A DNA stretch of 64,000 nucleotides from Litorihabitans aurantiacus (GCF_030161595.1 NZ_BSUM01000001.1:2666001-2730000), one strand, 5' to 3'; counted from the first letter of the stretch, positions 53,729 to 63,469 are shown. Notes: generated by a model not told the origin, from the sequence alone. Numbers and translations: made by a program.

Positions 53729-55009
53729 ATGAAGAGCAACCGTCTGCGCTGGGCCGTCCCCGCCGCCACCGCCGTGGCCGTGGGTGCCGCCTTCACCATC
53801 CCCTCCCTGGCCACCGCCTCGGCCGACGAGCTGCCCGAGACGACACCGGCGCAGCTGCTGGCCGCCGTCGCCCAGGCCGAGCCGACCGCGATGTCCGGCA
53901 CCGCCGTCTACACCGCGCGCCTCGGGCTGCCCGAGCTGCCCGCAGAGATGACTGGCGGCGCCGACCCGCTCAACCTCCTGTCCGGCTCCTCCACGATCCG
54001 CGTGTGGACCGACGGCGCCGAGCGCTCGCGCGTCTCGCTCCTGGGCACCGCTTCGGAGTACTCCGCCGTCGTCGACGGCGCGGAGGCGTGGACCTACTCC
54101 TCCGGCAAGAACGAGGTCGTGCACGTCAGCCTCGACGCCGAGGCGCAGTCCCAGCTCGACGCCGCGAAGGCGGATGCGCAGGAGCGGGCCGACGCCGTCG
54201 ACCCCGCCTCGATCCCGACGCCGGAGGTGCTCGCCGAGCAGTTCCTCGCACTCGCCGGCACCACCTCCGAGGTGACCCTGGAGGACGACGTGGTCGTCGC
54301 GGGTCGCGACGCCTACCAGCTCGAGATCGCGCCGCGCGGCGAGGGTTCCCTCGTGGACCGCGTCGTCGTCGCGTTCGACGGCGAGACGTACGCCCCGCTG
54401 TCGGTCCAGGCCTGGAGCACGCAGGACACCTCGGCGCCGGCGCTCGAGCTCGCGTTCACCGACGTCAGCATGGAGACCCCGAGCGATGCCGCCCTCGCGT
54501 TCTCGACCCCCGAGGGTGCGACCGTCGAGGAGAAGGTGATCACCGGCGAGGACCTCGCCGCCGCGGCGCCGCAGGACGAGGCCGCCGCCGACGCGCTCGA
54601 CCCCGAGGCCCTCGACCCGAGCGCCCTCGCCCCGGGCGCCGGGTTCCTTCCCGAGGGCACCAGCATCAGCGGCTTCGGCTGGAGCACGGTCGTGCAGCAG
54701 CAGGGTGTCGACGTCGCGGGTCTGCTCGCCGGTGACCCCGAGGCCGCGGCCGACGCCGCCGCCCAGCTCCCGGCCTCGCCGTTCGCCGGCCGCCCGGCCG
54801 AGGACCTCGCAGCCGAGTTCGGCGCCGACCGTGCCGACGGCGGGTTCGGCCTCGACGCGAGCGCCCTGTACGAGCAGCTCACCGCGCCGGTCGACGGCGG
54901 CCGCGTCTTCAGCAGCGCGCTGCTGAGCGCCCTGGTCACCGACGACGGACGCGTCCTCGTGGGTGCCGTGCCGACCGACACGCTCCTGGCCACCGCCGGG
55001 CTGTCTTGA
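53729..55009 (+). CDS. Secreted LolA-like protein
   Basis: ATG 53729, 426 residues. A Sec signal peptide (MKSNRLRWAVPAATAVAVGA... cleaved near ASADE) is followed by a LolA/LppX-like half-barrel: LLAAVAQAEPTAMSGTAVYT, SGSSTIRVWTDGAERSRVSL, DGAEAWTYSSGKNEVVHV and later DAYQLEIAPRGEGSLVDRVVVAFDGE. The last 110 residues are Ala/Asp-rich with a GFGWSTVVQQQG segment. Actinobacterial relatives probably bind lipids or hydrophobic ligands outside the membrane. Translated with the downstream ABC ATPase (TTGA overlap) and divergent from a two-component system. Confidence 0.88.
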   Translation: MKSNRLRWAVPAATAVAVGAAFTIPSLATASADELPETTPAQLLAAVAQAEPTAMSGTAVYTARLGLPELPAEMTGGADPLNLLSGSSTIRVWTDGAERSRVSLLGTASEYSAVVDGAEAWTYSSGKNEVVHVSLDAEAQSQLDAAKADAQERADAVDPASIPTPEVLAEQFLALAGTTSEVTLEDDVVVAGRDAYQLEIAPRGEGSLVDRVVVAFDGETYAPLSVQAWSTQDTSAPALELAFTDVSMETPSDAALAFSTPEGATVEEKVITGEDLAAAAPQDEAAADALDPEALDPSALAPGAGFLPEGTSISGFGWSTVVQQQGVDVAGLLAGDPEAAADAAAQLPASPFAGRPAEDLAAEFGADRADGGFGLDASALYEQLTAPVDGGRVFSSALLSALVTDDGRVLVGAVPTDTLLATAGLS

Positions 55010-56040
55010 GCACAGCCGCCACCGCGCACGCGACCGACGACGTCCCCACCGCCCCCGAGGGTGGTGGGGACGCCGTCGTCGCCACGCGCGGACTGACGAA
55101 GCGGTTCCGCAGCGGCCAGGTCGCCGTCGACGGCATCGACCTGCGGGTGCCGCGCGGCGCCGTCTACGGTTTCCTCGGCCCCAACGGGTCCGGCAAGACC
55201 ACCACGATCCGCATGCTGCTCGGCCTCGTGCAGCCGAGCGCGGGCGAGGCTCGTGTGCTCGGCGGGGCCATGCCGCGCGACAGCGCCCGGGTGCTGCCGC
55301 GCGTCGGCGCGCTGGTGGAGGGCCCCGCGTTCCAGCCCTACCTCACCGGCCGCCGCAACCTCGAGCGGCTCGACGCCGTCGACGCCACGACCGACCCGCG
55401 CACCAAACGGACCCGCATCGCCGCGGCGCTGGACCGCGTCGGCCTCACCGCCGCCGCCACCAAGCCCTACCGCCAGTACTCCCTCGGCATGAAGCAGCGG
55501 CTCGGCCTCGCCGCTGCGCTCCTGCGCCCCCGCGACCTGCTGATCCTCGACGAGCCGACCAACGGCCTGGACCCGCAGGGCACGCGCGAGGTGCGCCAGC
55601 TGATCCGCGAGCTGGCCGACGACGGCGCGAGCGTGCTCGTCTCCTCCCACCTCCTCTCGGAGATCGACCAGGTCTGCACCCACGTCGGCGTCATGAGCCG
55701 CGGCCGTCTGCTGGTCCAGGGCGAGCGCGACGTCGTCACCGCGGGCGGGCGGACGCGGGAGCGCGCCGTCGTGACGACGACGCGCGAGCACACCGAGGCG
55801 GCGTCGCGGGTGCTGGGGCGACTCGCAGGCGACGCCGGCGGGGACCCCCTCGTCACGGTCGGCACGGGTGAGGGCGACGTCGTCACCGTCACCTCACCCC
55901 TCGGGGCGGCGGCGCTGACCGACGTCGCGCCCGCGCTGGTCGCGGCGGGAGTCCCGGTGCTCGGCCTGCGCACCGACCGACCGAGCCTCGAGGACGTGTT
56001 CGTCGAGCTGACCGGGGAGGGTTTCGATGTCGCCCGCTGA
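55006..56040 (+). CDS. ABC transporter ATP-binding protein
   Basis: TTG 55006 overlaps the preceding stop; no better start is available before the conserved domain. 344 residues: Walker A GPNGSGKTTT, the QYSLGMKQRLG signature, Walker B LLILDEPTNGLDP, and the His switch SSHLLSEIDQ. The C-terminal 100 residues, ending RTDRPSLEDVFVELTGEGF, match the regulatory tail of BcrA/NatA-type ATPases. Overlaps its permease by 14 bases. Confidence 0.94.
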   Translation: MSTAATAHATDDVPTAPEGGGDAVVATRGLTKRFRSGQVAVDGIDLRVPRGAVYGFLGPNGSGKTTTIRMLLGLVQPSAGEARVLGGAMPRDSARVLPRVGALVEGPAFQPYLTGRRNLERLDAVDATTDPRTKRTRIAAALDRVGLTAAATKPYRQYSLGMKQRLGLAAALLRPRDLLILDEPTNGLDPQGTREVRQLIRELADDGASVLVSSHLLSEIDQVCTHVGVMSRGRLLVQGERDVVTAGGRTRERAVVTTTREHTEAASRVLGRLAGDAGGDPLVTVGTGEGDVVTVTSPLGAAALTDVAPALVAAGVPVLGLRTDRPSLEDVFVELTGEGFDVAR

Positions 56041-56941
56041 GACCACGCCCGAACCGACAGAGCCCACAGAGCCCGCCGTCGCCGAGTCCCCCGACTCGCC
56101 CGACGCGCCCACCCGCCGTCGCGGCGCGTTCGGTCGCCTGCTGCGCAGCGAGCTCGGCCTCGTGCTCGGCCGCCGCCGCAACCAGCTGCTGCTCGCGCTC
56201 CTGACCTCCGTGCCGATCCTGCTCGGCATCGTGCTCGCGATCGTCAGCGACAGCGCGTACGCCGGGCAGGGGCCGGGCTTCATCGACCGGGTCGGCGGGA
56301 ACGGGCTGTTCCTCGTCGTGACGTCGCTGTTCCTGTGCACCCCGTTCCTGCTCCCGCTCGTCACCTCGATCGCCGCCGGTGACGCGATCGCCGGCGAGGC
56401 GGGCGGCGGCACCCTGCGCTACCTCCTGACGGTGCCCGTGCGGCGCGGCACGCTGCTCGTGGCGAAGGCGCTGGCGTCGATGACGTTCATGCTCGTGGCG
56501 GTGACGCTCGTGACGGCGGCGGCCCTGCTCGCCGGCGGCCTGCTGTTCGGGTTCGGCGACCTCACCCTGCTCTCGGGCCAGAGCATCCCGCTGGCCGACG
56601 GCGTGCTGCGCATGCTCGGCGTCGCGGCCTACGTCGCGATGTCGCTGACGGGCCTGGTCGCCGTCGGGCTCTTCTTCTCGACCCTCGCGGAGGTGCCGGT
56701 CGGCGTGATGGCGGCGACCGTCGTCGTCGCCATCGTCTCCACCGTGCTCGACTCGCTGCCGCAGCTCTCCGCGATCCACCCGTTCCTGCTGACGCACCAC
56801 TGGTTCGACTTCGCCGAGTTCCTGCGGTTCGAGCCCTCGTGGTCGCTGCTCGGCCAGGGCCTCGCGCTGCAGGCGGCCTGGGTGGCGGTCTTCGGCAGCC
56901 TCGCGTGGGCGCGCTTCACGACGGCGGACATCACGTCCTGA
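56027..56941 (+). CDS. ABC-2 type transporter permease
   Basis: 304 residues with six membrane segments. The N terminus is acidic and Pro-rich, followed by AFGRLLRSELGLVLGRRRNQLL, the typical amphipathic entry. Then come IAAGDAIAGEAGGGTLRYLLTVPVRRG, the conserved coupling segment, and HHWFDFAEFLRFEP in an outer loop. Partner of the preceding ATPase. With the LolA-like protein, the three probably act together at the envelope, perhaps in export of or resistance to an amphipathic compound; inference. Confidence 0.92.
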   Translation: MSPAETTPEPTEPTEPAVAESPDSPDAPTRRRGAFGRLLRSELGLVLGRRRNQLLLALLTSVPILLGIVLAIVSDSAYAGQGPGFIDRVGGNGLFLVVTSLFLCTPFLLPLVTSIAAGDAIAGEAGGGTLRYLLTVPVRRGTLLVAKALASMTFMLVAVTLVTAAALLAGGLLFGFGDLTLLSGQSIPLADGVLRMLGVAAYVAMSLTGLVAVGLFFSTLAEVPVGVMAATVVVAIVSTVLDSLPQLSAIHPFLLTHHWFDFAEFLRFEPSWSLLGQGLALQAAWVAVFGSLAWARFTTADITS

Positions 56942-56951
56942 GGACGGGTGC

Positions 56952-56988
56952 GGGTGGCCGCCCCACCACCTCGGTGGAGCGACCACCC
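56952..56988. terminator. Hairpin between convergent genes
   Basis: Sixteen-base arms GGGTGGCCGCCCCACC and GGTGGAGCGACCACCC with two mismatches and a 5-base loop, between the ABC permease and carboxypeptidase genes. Confidence 0.55.
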
Positions 56989-57005
56989 AGGATGAGGGCG
57001 CCGAC

Positions 57006-59525
57006 TCAGCCCGGCCGCACCGGTCCGAGGTCGGAGCGGTACAGGAACGCCGCGAAGGCGTCGCGCGCGACCGGGGCGAGCGGCTGGAACAGTGCCGTCC
57101 CGTCGTTGCCGCGCCAGCCCGTCGCGATACCGCTCTGCTGCAGCCACGCGATCTCGGCGTAGAACTGGTTCGCAGGATCGACGTCCGCGAACGGCGAGGA
57201 CGCCGGGAGCGTCACCTCGGGCCGACCCGAGGCCCGGTGCAGGAACGCCGCGATGGCATCGCGCGCGATCGGGTCCAGGGGGCGGAACTCCGCCCGCCCG
57301 TCCGCCGTCGGCCACCCCGTCGCGATCCCCTGCTGCGACAGCCACACGATCTCGGCGTAGAACTCATTCCCGGGGCCGACGTCGGTGAACGGCGACGACG
57401 CCGGGAGCGCAACCGCGGGCGAACCCGCCAGCCGGTGCAGGAAGGCGGCGACGGCGTCGCGCGCGACCGGAGCCAGGGGCCGGAACGCGGCCGTGCCGTC
57501 CCCGTTGTCCCACCCGGTCGAGATGCCCGAGTCCACCAGCCAGCGGATCTCGCGCTCGAAGTCCTGCCCCGCCGCGACGTCGCTGAGCACCACCGGCGCC
57601 GGCTCGAGCCACCGCGCCTCCCACGGACCCCAGAACCCCGCCTCGTTGCGCGCCCGCACCTCCACCCACTGACGCGCACGCACGTCCCAGTCCGGTGCGG
57701 CCGACCCCGCGAACGACGCCGTCACGCCGTCCGGGGCCACCGCCACCGACACCCTCGCGCCCACGCCCGGCGCGGACACGCCGTCGGCCGCCCGCACCCG
57801 GACCTCGACCTCCGTCACCGGGGACGTCGCCGGACGACGACCGGCCGAGCTCGGCTCGGTGGTGTAGGTGTCGTCGCTGGCCGTCCCGCTCACGGACAGC
57901 GCACCGTCCGCCCCGTACTCCACCTCGACCCCGGTGACACTCGGCCCCCGCGGCGACACGTACGGATCGCCCGCCGCCGTCGCCGCGTACAGCAGGCCCG
58001 CTCCGGACGCCTCCCAGAACGCATCGGCCCGCGAGTAGGCGGGGAAGAAGCCGCCCGTGCTGTCGTTCCCGATCTCCCACGTGTACGCCGGCACGCCCAG
58101 CTGCTCGTAGGCCCAGTCCAGGTCGCTGCCACCGTTGGAGTACAGGATCTCGCCCGGCTTGCCCGTCGCGAACCCGTTGCCGAAGCTCTGCCGGAAGCCC
58201 AGCGCGCGCAGCTCCTCGAGGTTGGGCACGGGTGCCGTCTCGTCGTAGCCGTAGGGGTACATGACGTAGTCGGAGTAGGCGTGGAGCGTGAGCGCCACCC
58301 CGGTGCGGTCAGCGGGCGCGGGTCGGTCCGGCCCGACCTCGTAGGACCCGAGGAGCGTGGTCAGCAGCGCCGCCTGCTCGGCCGACTCAGGCTCCGAGAA
58401 CGGTGCGGACCCGCGATAGACGAGGTCCGACGGGATCGCGGAGGCCACGCCCAGACCCCACCCGGTCGGGTAGTTGCGATTCAGGTCGACGCCCGGCTGG
58501 TCGACGTTGTAGCGGTTCGGGTCCGCCCCGCCGCCCTCCGTGTCGTTCAGGTTCTTCCGGTGCCACGCCCGCGACGAGGCCGGCGGCACGGCGTCACCGG
58601 CGGCGTTCGTCGGCACACCGGCGGCGAAGGCCTCCTGGACGACCTCGATCCCGTCGGGGTTGGTCTGGGGGACGACCCAGAGCTCGGTCGTCTCCAGCAG
58701 CCGGGTCAGGTCCGGATCGGTGCCGTAGCCGTTCACGACATCCGTCACGAAGCGCCACGCCATCTCGGAGGTGATGAGCTCGCGCGCGTGGGTCTGGGCG
58801 CCGAGGACGAACCGCGGCTTGCCGCTGCCGGCGTCCTCCCAGTCGCCGTCGGTGTCGGCGCCGGCGGTGAGTCGGACGGCGAGCAGGTCGTTGCCACCGC
58901 GACCCTGCTCCTTGAGCCAGGAGTCCCCGTAGTCGACCACCTCCACCAGCTCGGGATAGGCGTCCTCCAGGTCCGTGAGGTACTGGGCGTGCGCGTCGAC
59001 CGTGCGGTAGCCGCCGAAGAAGGTCTCGTACGTGCGGTCGGCGAGCCGCGCGGCGAGCGGGTACGAAACGTCGGCCGCATCAGCGGCGTCACCGTCCGCC
59101 TCGGGGGCCATCGACCCCCCGTCAGCCCCGTCAGTCCCGCCACCCGTCGTCGGTGGGACCGCCCCGTCGAGCGTCTCCGCGTAGGTGGACTGCTCGAGGA
59201 CGACGAGCCCCGCCGCCTCGAGGTCGGCCCGGGTCCCCGGGTCGCCGAGCACGGTGACCTCGCTCGCCGTCGAGGTCACGACGTCGACGCCGGCGAGCGC
59301 CGCCGCCAGCTCCGACCGGTCGAGGTTGCCCGGCGCCAGGCGGAGCAGAACGGGGCTGTCGTCTGCCGGGACGGACGCGCCCCCGGCGCCAGGTGCGCCG
59401 GGCTCGGCTGACGACGGCGACGCGAGCACGAGGCCCGCCGTCGCGACGGCGAGCGTGAGGAGCGCGGACGCCGGCCGGATCGGGACGGCGGGGGTGCGGG
59501 TGGCGCGAGGGTGCGGTGGGGTCAC
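57006..59525 (-). CDS. Secreted M14 zinc carboxypeptidase with three SLH-like repeats
   Basis: 839 residues from GTG 59525. A signal peptide ends near residue 40 (LVLASPSSAEPG). A propeptide-like region reaches about residue 150, then the M14 domain. Zinc ligands are H246 and E249 in GAQTHARELITSE and the His in LTLHAYSDYVMYPYGY; the catalytic Glu is in YTWEIGNDSTGG; NRNYPTGW is the substrate-binding Arg motif. A beta region follows, then three similar units of about 60 residues to the C terminus. Each has the form F..V....EF..EI.WL...GI.TGW....G...F.PL.P..RDA.AAFL, resembling S-layer-homology modules used in cell-wall attachment. Likely cell-surface peptidase. Confidence 0.93.
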   Translation of the reverse strand: MTPPHPRATRTPAVPIRPASALLTLAVATAGLVLASPSSAEPGAPGAGGASVPADDSPVLLRLAPGNLDRSELAAALAGVDVVTSTASEVTVLGDPGTRADLEAAGLVVLEQSTYAETLDGAVPPTTGGGTDGADGGSMAPEADGDAADAADVSYPLAARLADRTYETFFGGYRTVDAHAQYLTDLEDAYPELVEVVDYGDSWLKEQGRGGNDLLAVRLTAGADTDGDWEDAGSGKPRFVLGAQTHARELITSEMAWRFVTDVVNGYGTDPDLTRLLETTELWVVPQTNPDGIEVVQEAFAAGVPTNAAGDAVPPASSRAWHRKNLNDTEGGGADPNRYNVDQPGVDLNRNYPTGWGLGVASAIPSDLVYRGSAPFSEPESAEQAALLTTLLGSYEVGPDRPAPADRTGVALTLHAYSDYVMYPYGYDETAPVPNLEELRALGFRQSFGNGFATGKPGEILYSNGGSDLDWAYEQLGVPAYTWEIGNDSTGGFFPAYSRADAFWEASGAGLLYAATAAGDPYVSPRGPSVTGVEVEYGADGALSVSGTASDDTYTTEPSSAGRRPATSPVTEVEVRVRAADGVSAPGVGARVSVAVAPDGVTASFAGSAAPDWDVRARQWVEVRARNEAGFWGPWEARWLEPAPVVLSDVAAGQDFEREIRWLVDSGISTGWDNGDGTAAFRPLAPVARDAVAAFLHRLAGSPAVALPASSPFTDVGPGNEFYAEIVWLSQQGIATGWPTADGRAEFRPLDPIARDAIAAFLHRASGRPEVTLPASSPFADVDPANQFYAEIAWLQQSGIATGWRGNDGTALFQPLAPVARDAFAAFLYRSDLGPVRPG

Positions 59526-59742
59526 GTGGGACGCCTCTCGGGTCGTGATCGGTCGAGGATGGGGACCAGCAGGATCGACCGATCACGACGATCTGCACCG
59601 GTGGGGCGTGAGCACGACTCTAGGGATCCGCGACGCGCCAGTCAGCCCCCGAGGAGCACGTCCGGATCGTGGGCGGCCGACGACCGACCGCCGCGTCCGA
59701 TCACCGCTAGTCCCCGCCATCGAGCGGGGCCACACTGGAGCC

Positions 59743-61312
59743 ATGCACCTCCCCGTCGACACCGAGGCCGCCCACCGGGCGGTCACGGGACGCGACCCCG
59801 CTTCGACGGCCGGCTCTACCTCGGCGTCGTCACGACGGGGATCTACTGCCGCCCCTCGTGCCCGGCCCGCACCCCGCTGCCCCAGCACTGCCAGTACTTC
59901 CCGACGGCGGCCGCCGCCGTCGCCGCCGGGTTCCGCGCGTGCCGCCGCTGCCGACCGGACGCACTACCCGGGACGCGCCACTGGGACGTGCGCGGCGACC
60001 TCGTGGCGCGCGCGGTCCGTCTCATCGCCGACGGCGCTCTCGACGAGGCCGGCGTCGCGGGCCTGGCGCAGCGGCTCGCGGTGAGCGAGCGGCACCTGCA
60101 CCGCACGCTCCTGGCGGAGGTGGGCGCCTCGGCCCAGCAGCTCGGCCGCACGCGCCGCGCGCACGCCGCCCGCACCCTCATCGAGCAGACGGCGATGCCC
60201 CTGACCGACGTGGCCTTCGCGGCGGGCTTCGGCTCGCTGCGCCAGTTCAACGACGTGATGCGGGCCGAGTTCGGCGCCAGCCCGCGGACGTTCCGCCGCG
60301 CGAGCGGGTCGGGCGCGGCGCCGGCACGCCGGCGCAGGACGGTCAGGTGGCCACCGGTGCGCCCTCCATCGCGCTGCGGCTCGCCTACCGCGGCCCCCTC
60401 GCGCTCGCCCCGCTGCGCCCCACGCTGGCCGCGCACGCGATCGGCGGCGTCGAGCGCATCGAGGTCGACGGCGGGCACCTGCGGGTGGTCGACGCGCCGT
60501 CCGGCCCCGCGGTGGTGCGGCTCGAGCTCGACCCCGGCGCCGAGGTCGTGACCGCCCCGCTCGCCGCCACGTTCCGGCTCTCCGCGCTCACCGACCTGAT
60601 GCCGGTCATGACGCGGGTGCGCCGCTGGCTCGACCTCGACGCCGACCCGGCGCTCGTGGCCGAGCACCTGGGCACGGACCCGGTGCTGGGTCCGCTCGTG
60701 GCCGCCCGCCCCGGCCTGCGCGTGCTGGGTTCGCTCGACGGCGCGGAGGTCGCCGTGTGCGCGGTGCTGGGGCAGCAGGTCTCGGTCGCCGTCGCCCGCG
60801 TGTTCCAGACCCGGATCGCCGCGGTCTTCGGGTCGACAGTCGGGGGCGCGGGCGTCGACGGCCCGGTCCACGTACCGGGCCGTGACGGCGGGGTGGAGAC
60901 GGCACTTCGGACGTTCCCGCGCCCCGAGGTGCTCGCCGCGGCGGGGCCCGAGGCGATCCGCGACGCCGCCAACCTGACCCAGGCGCGCGCCCGCACCGTC
61001 CACACCCTGGCGACGGCGATCGCCGACGGCCTGACGCTCGAGCCCGGCGTCGACCCGGCCACCACGCGCGAGCGGCTGCTCGCGCTGCGCGGCATCGGCC
61101 CGTGGACCGCCGACTACGTCAACCTGCGGGCCCTGCGCGACCCCGACGCGTTCCTGCCGGGCGACCTCGTGCTGCGCAAGGCGCTCGCCCGCCACACCGG
61201 CGCCGCGCTGAAGGGGCTCACCCCCGCGGTGGCCGAGAACCTGTCCCTGGCGTGGCGCCCGTGGCGCTCCTACGCCCTCCAGCACCTCTGGACCGAGGAG
61301 GTCTACGCATGA
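59743..61312 (+). pseudogene. Ada-AlkA fusion: AraC-type regulator with 3-methyladenine glycosylase, two frameshifts
   Basis: ATG 59743. Domains in order: an Ada-type zinc domain with cysteines in TGIYCRPSCPARTPLPQHC and FRACRRCRPD (the first being the methyl acceptor in Ada); an AraC helix-turn-helix (LAQRLAVSERHLHRTLLAEVG); then an AlkA glycosylase with the helix-hairpin-helix LRGIGPWTADYVNLRAL and its catalytic Asp in the following segment. Frames break near 59800 (CCCC run; one C gives GRDPRFDGRLYL) and near 60330 (one base gives AAPGTPAQDGQVATGAPS). The repaired length is 523 residues. It should sense methyl-phosphotriesters, activate transcription and excise alkylated bases. Confidence 0.85.
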
Positions 61313-61836
61313 CCAGCACCACCAGCACGTCTCCGCTCGTGCTCGCCACGTACCCCACGCCGGCGGGCGAGGCCCACGCCGCAATCACGCCGGAGGACGG
61401 CGTCGTCCGGCTCTTCGGATGGCTCGACGCCGAGGCGAACGTCGCGCGGCTCGCACCCGCGCTCGCGGCGCGCGGCATCGAGGAGGGCGAGGGCCCCGCG
61501 TCGGTGCGCGACGCCGTCGCGCGCTACACCGCGGGCGACCTCGACGCGATCGACGCGATCGCCGTCGACCAGCCCGGGGGCGAGTTCTTCACGGCCGCGT
61601 GGACGGCGATGCGCCGGGTCCGGCCCGGGCACCCGGTTACGTACACGGAGCTCGCGACGGCGGCCGGTCGCCCCGCCGCCGTGCGCGCGGCGGCCAGCGC
61701 GTGCGCCCGCAACCGAGTCGCGCTGGTGGTGCCGTGCCACCGCGTCGTGCGCACCGACGGCGGTCTCGGCGGCTTCTACTACGGCCTGGAGATCAAGCGA
61801 GCGCTGCAGGACCACGAGGCGCGCGCCGCCGCCTGA
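61309..61836 (+). CDS. ogt: Methylated-DNA-protein cysteine methyltransferase
   Basis: Suicidal repair of O6-methylguanine. 175 residues from ATG 61309, which overlaps the AdaA-AlkA stop (ATGA). The active-site motif VPCHRVV has acceptor C143; the DNA-binding HTH is YTELATAAGRPAAVRAAASACARN with the Arg finger. The C-terminal GGFYYGLEIKRALQDHE completes the fold. Operon with the Ada-AlkA protein makes a compact adaptive-response unit. Confidence 0.95.
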   Translation: MTSTTSTSPLVLATYPTPAGEAHAAITPEDGVVRLFGWLDAEANVARLAPALAARGIEEGEGPASVRDAVARYTAGDLDAIDAIAVDQPGGEFFTAAWTAMRRVRPGHPVTYTELATAAGRPAAVRAAASACARNRVALVVPCHRVVRTDGGLGGFYYGLEIKRALQDHEARAAA

Positions 61837-61863
61837 GCGCCTCCGACCCGCCCGCCCCTGCGC

Positions 61864-61932
61864 CGAGGAAGGAGCAACGGTCGCGAGGAAGGACCTCGGA
61901 GGTCCTTCCTCGCGACCGTTGCTTCTTCCTCG
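61864..61932. repeat. Very long hairpin between convergent genes
   Basis: Arms 61864-61896 and 61900-61932, 33 bases each with one G-T pair and a 3-base loop. The inner arms (24 bases, starting AGCAACGGTCGCGAGG) are perfect. Placed between ogt and the convergent AI-2E permease gene; may act as a bidirectional terminator. Confidence 0.75.
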
Positions 61933-62005
61933 CGGGTGCGGGTCCGTCGGAGCGAGGTCGAGCGGAGCGGGAGCGGGGGCGGACGGGGGCCGGGGGCGGA
62001 CGGGA

Positions 62006-63373
62006 CTAGGAACCGCCGGAGCCGTGCGCGCCCGGACCGGGTCCGTCCGCCGCACGGGGCTCGGAGACCGTCCCGTCGGCGCCGTGGTCCTGGAGGACGG
62101 GCTCGCTCGAACCGCCCCCATCGTTGCCCGTCGAGGCCACAGGCTCCGCGGGCGCGGCGAGCATGAGCGGTGGTGACTCCTGCACGGGGGAGGTCCCGGC
62201 CGATGCCGCCGCGGCTGCGGCCTCCGCCACGGGCGAGATCCCGACGTCGCCCGACAGCCACCGCAGCCAGCGCGTGCGCGGATCGCCCTCGAGCACGACG
62301 GCGCGCACGAGCAGCGTGAGCGGGATGGCGAGGATCGCGCCGAGCGGTCCGATCACGAACGTCCAGAACAGCACCGACAGGAAGCTGAGCGAGAGGCTGA
62401 GACTCACGGCGTCGCTCACGAACTTCGGCTGCACGAGCACCTGCAGCACGACGTTCACCACCGAGTAGATCGCGATCACGATCAGCATCAGCGGCCAACC
62501 ACCCACGATCAGTGCGAGCAGCGTCGGCGGCACGAGCCCGAGCACGAAGCCGATGTTCGGGATGAAGTTGGTGACGAAGGCCAGCACGGCCCACACCGCG
62601 GGTGCGGGCACGCCGAGCCACCACAGCGCCAACCCGTCGATGGCGGCCACGACGGCGCCGAAGCTCGCGTTGACCGTGAAGTAGCGACGCACCGAGGAGT
62701 TGTAGCGGCGGATCCGGGTCACCGTGGCGAGGCGCTCGTGGCCGTAGCTGTGCTCGGCGCCGGTGTAGCGCCCGCCGTCGGCGGCCATGAAGATCACGTA
62801 GGCCAGCACGAGGAAGAACCCGGTCAGCGTCCCGAGCACGGCGCTGCCGAGCGAGGTCGCCCACCCCATGATCGAGGTCGGCTCAAGCACGTTCGCCGCG
62901 GCGTCGGCGACCTGCGTACCGAGCCCGACGCCCTCGAGCCAGTCGATGACCCCCTGGGCGAGCGCCTGCAGGTCGGAGCTGTAGTCCGCAACCAGGTCGA
63001 CGAACTCCACCCCCGCCCACGTCAGCAGCAGCGCGAGCACCGCCAGGATCACGTAGGCCATCACGACGACGACGGTGGTGCCCACCCACCGCGGCCAGCC
63101 CGCGCGGTCGAACGGGTGGCGGGCGGGGTGGCAGATCACGACGATCACGGCCGCGAGCAGCAGCGGACCGAGGAACTCCCGTCCGAGGTGGAGACCGACC
63201 AGCGTCACGACTGCGGCGGCCAGCCCCACGAGGATGCGATTCATCGAGCCGTCGGGGCCGGGCGCGGTCACGGTTGCGGCGGCGCCACCGGGAGGAGCCG
63301 GGACCGTGGGGCCTGCGAGGCCGTCGGCGGATCCGGGGTACTGCTTCGGATCGGACGACGCTGCTGCTCCCAC
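62006..63373 (-). CDS. AI-2E (TqsA/PerM) family transporter
   Basis: 455 residues from GTG 63373. About eight membrane helices, the first after a Pro/Ala/Gly-rich N terminus (LVGLAAAVVTLVGLHLGREFLGPLLLAAVIVVI), with the conserved block FVTNFIPNIGFVLGLVPPTLLALIVGGW and LVQPKFVSDAVSLSLSLSFLSVLFW. The last 100 residues are a hydrophilic Ala/Gly/Asp-rich tail. Family members export small molecules or exchange Na+/H+; the AI-2 name comes from E. coli TqsA and is not evidence of a signal molecule here. Confidence 0.93.
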   Translation of the reverse strand: MGAAASSDPKQYPGSADGLAGPTVPAPPGGAAATVTAPGPDGSMNRILVGLAAAVVTLVGLHLGREFLGPLLLAAVIVVICHPARHPFDRAGWPRWVGTTVVVVMAYVILAVLALLLTWAGVEFVDLVADYSSDLQALAQGVIDWLEGVGLGTQVADAAANVLEPTSIMGWATSLGSAVLGTLTGFFLVLAYVIFMAADGGRYTGAEHSYGHERLATVTRIRRYNSSVRRYFTVNASFGAVVAAIDGLALWWLGVPAPAVWAVLAFVTNFIPNIGFVLGLVPPTLLALIVGGWPLMLIVIAIYSVVNVVLQVLVQPKFVSDAVSLSLSLSFLSVLFWTFVIGPLGAILAIPLTLLVRAVVLEGDPRTRWLRWLSGDVGISPVAEAAAAAASAGTSPVQESPPLMLAAPAEPVASTGNDGGGSSEPVLQDHGADGTVSEPRAADGPGPGAHGSGGS

Positions 63374-63469
63374 GCGGTCAGGCTAGCGCGACAGAACCGC
63401 CGACGGTGCGGACCCGTGCGGTGCAGGCCCACCGGGGCGACCGCGCAGCCCCGCCCGAGGGCCCCGGCG

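Noticed and set aside
62006-63373. Quorum-sensing role for the AI-2E family protein
   Set aside because: The family name derives from one E. coli member; no luxS or signal genes are in the window.
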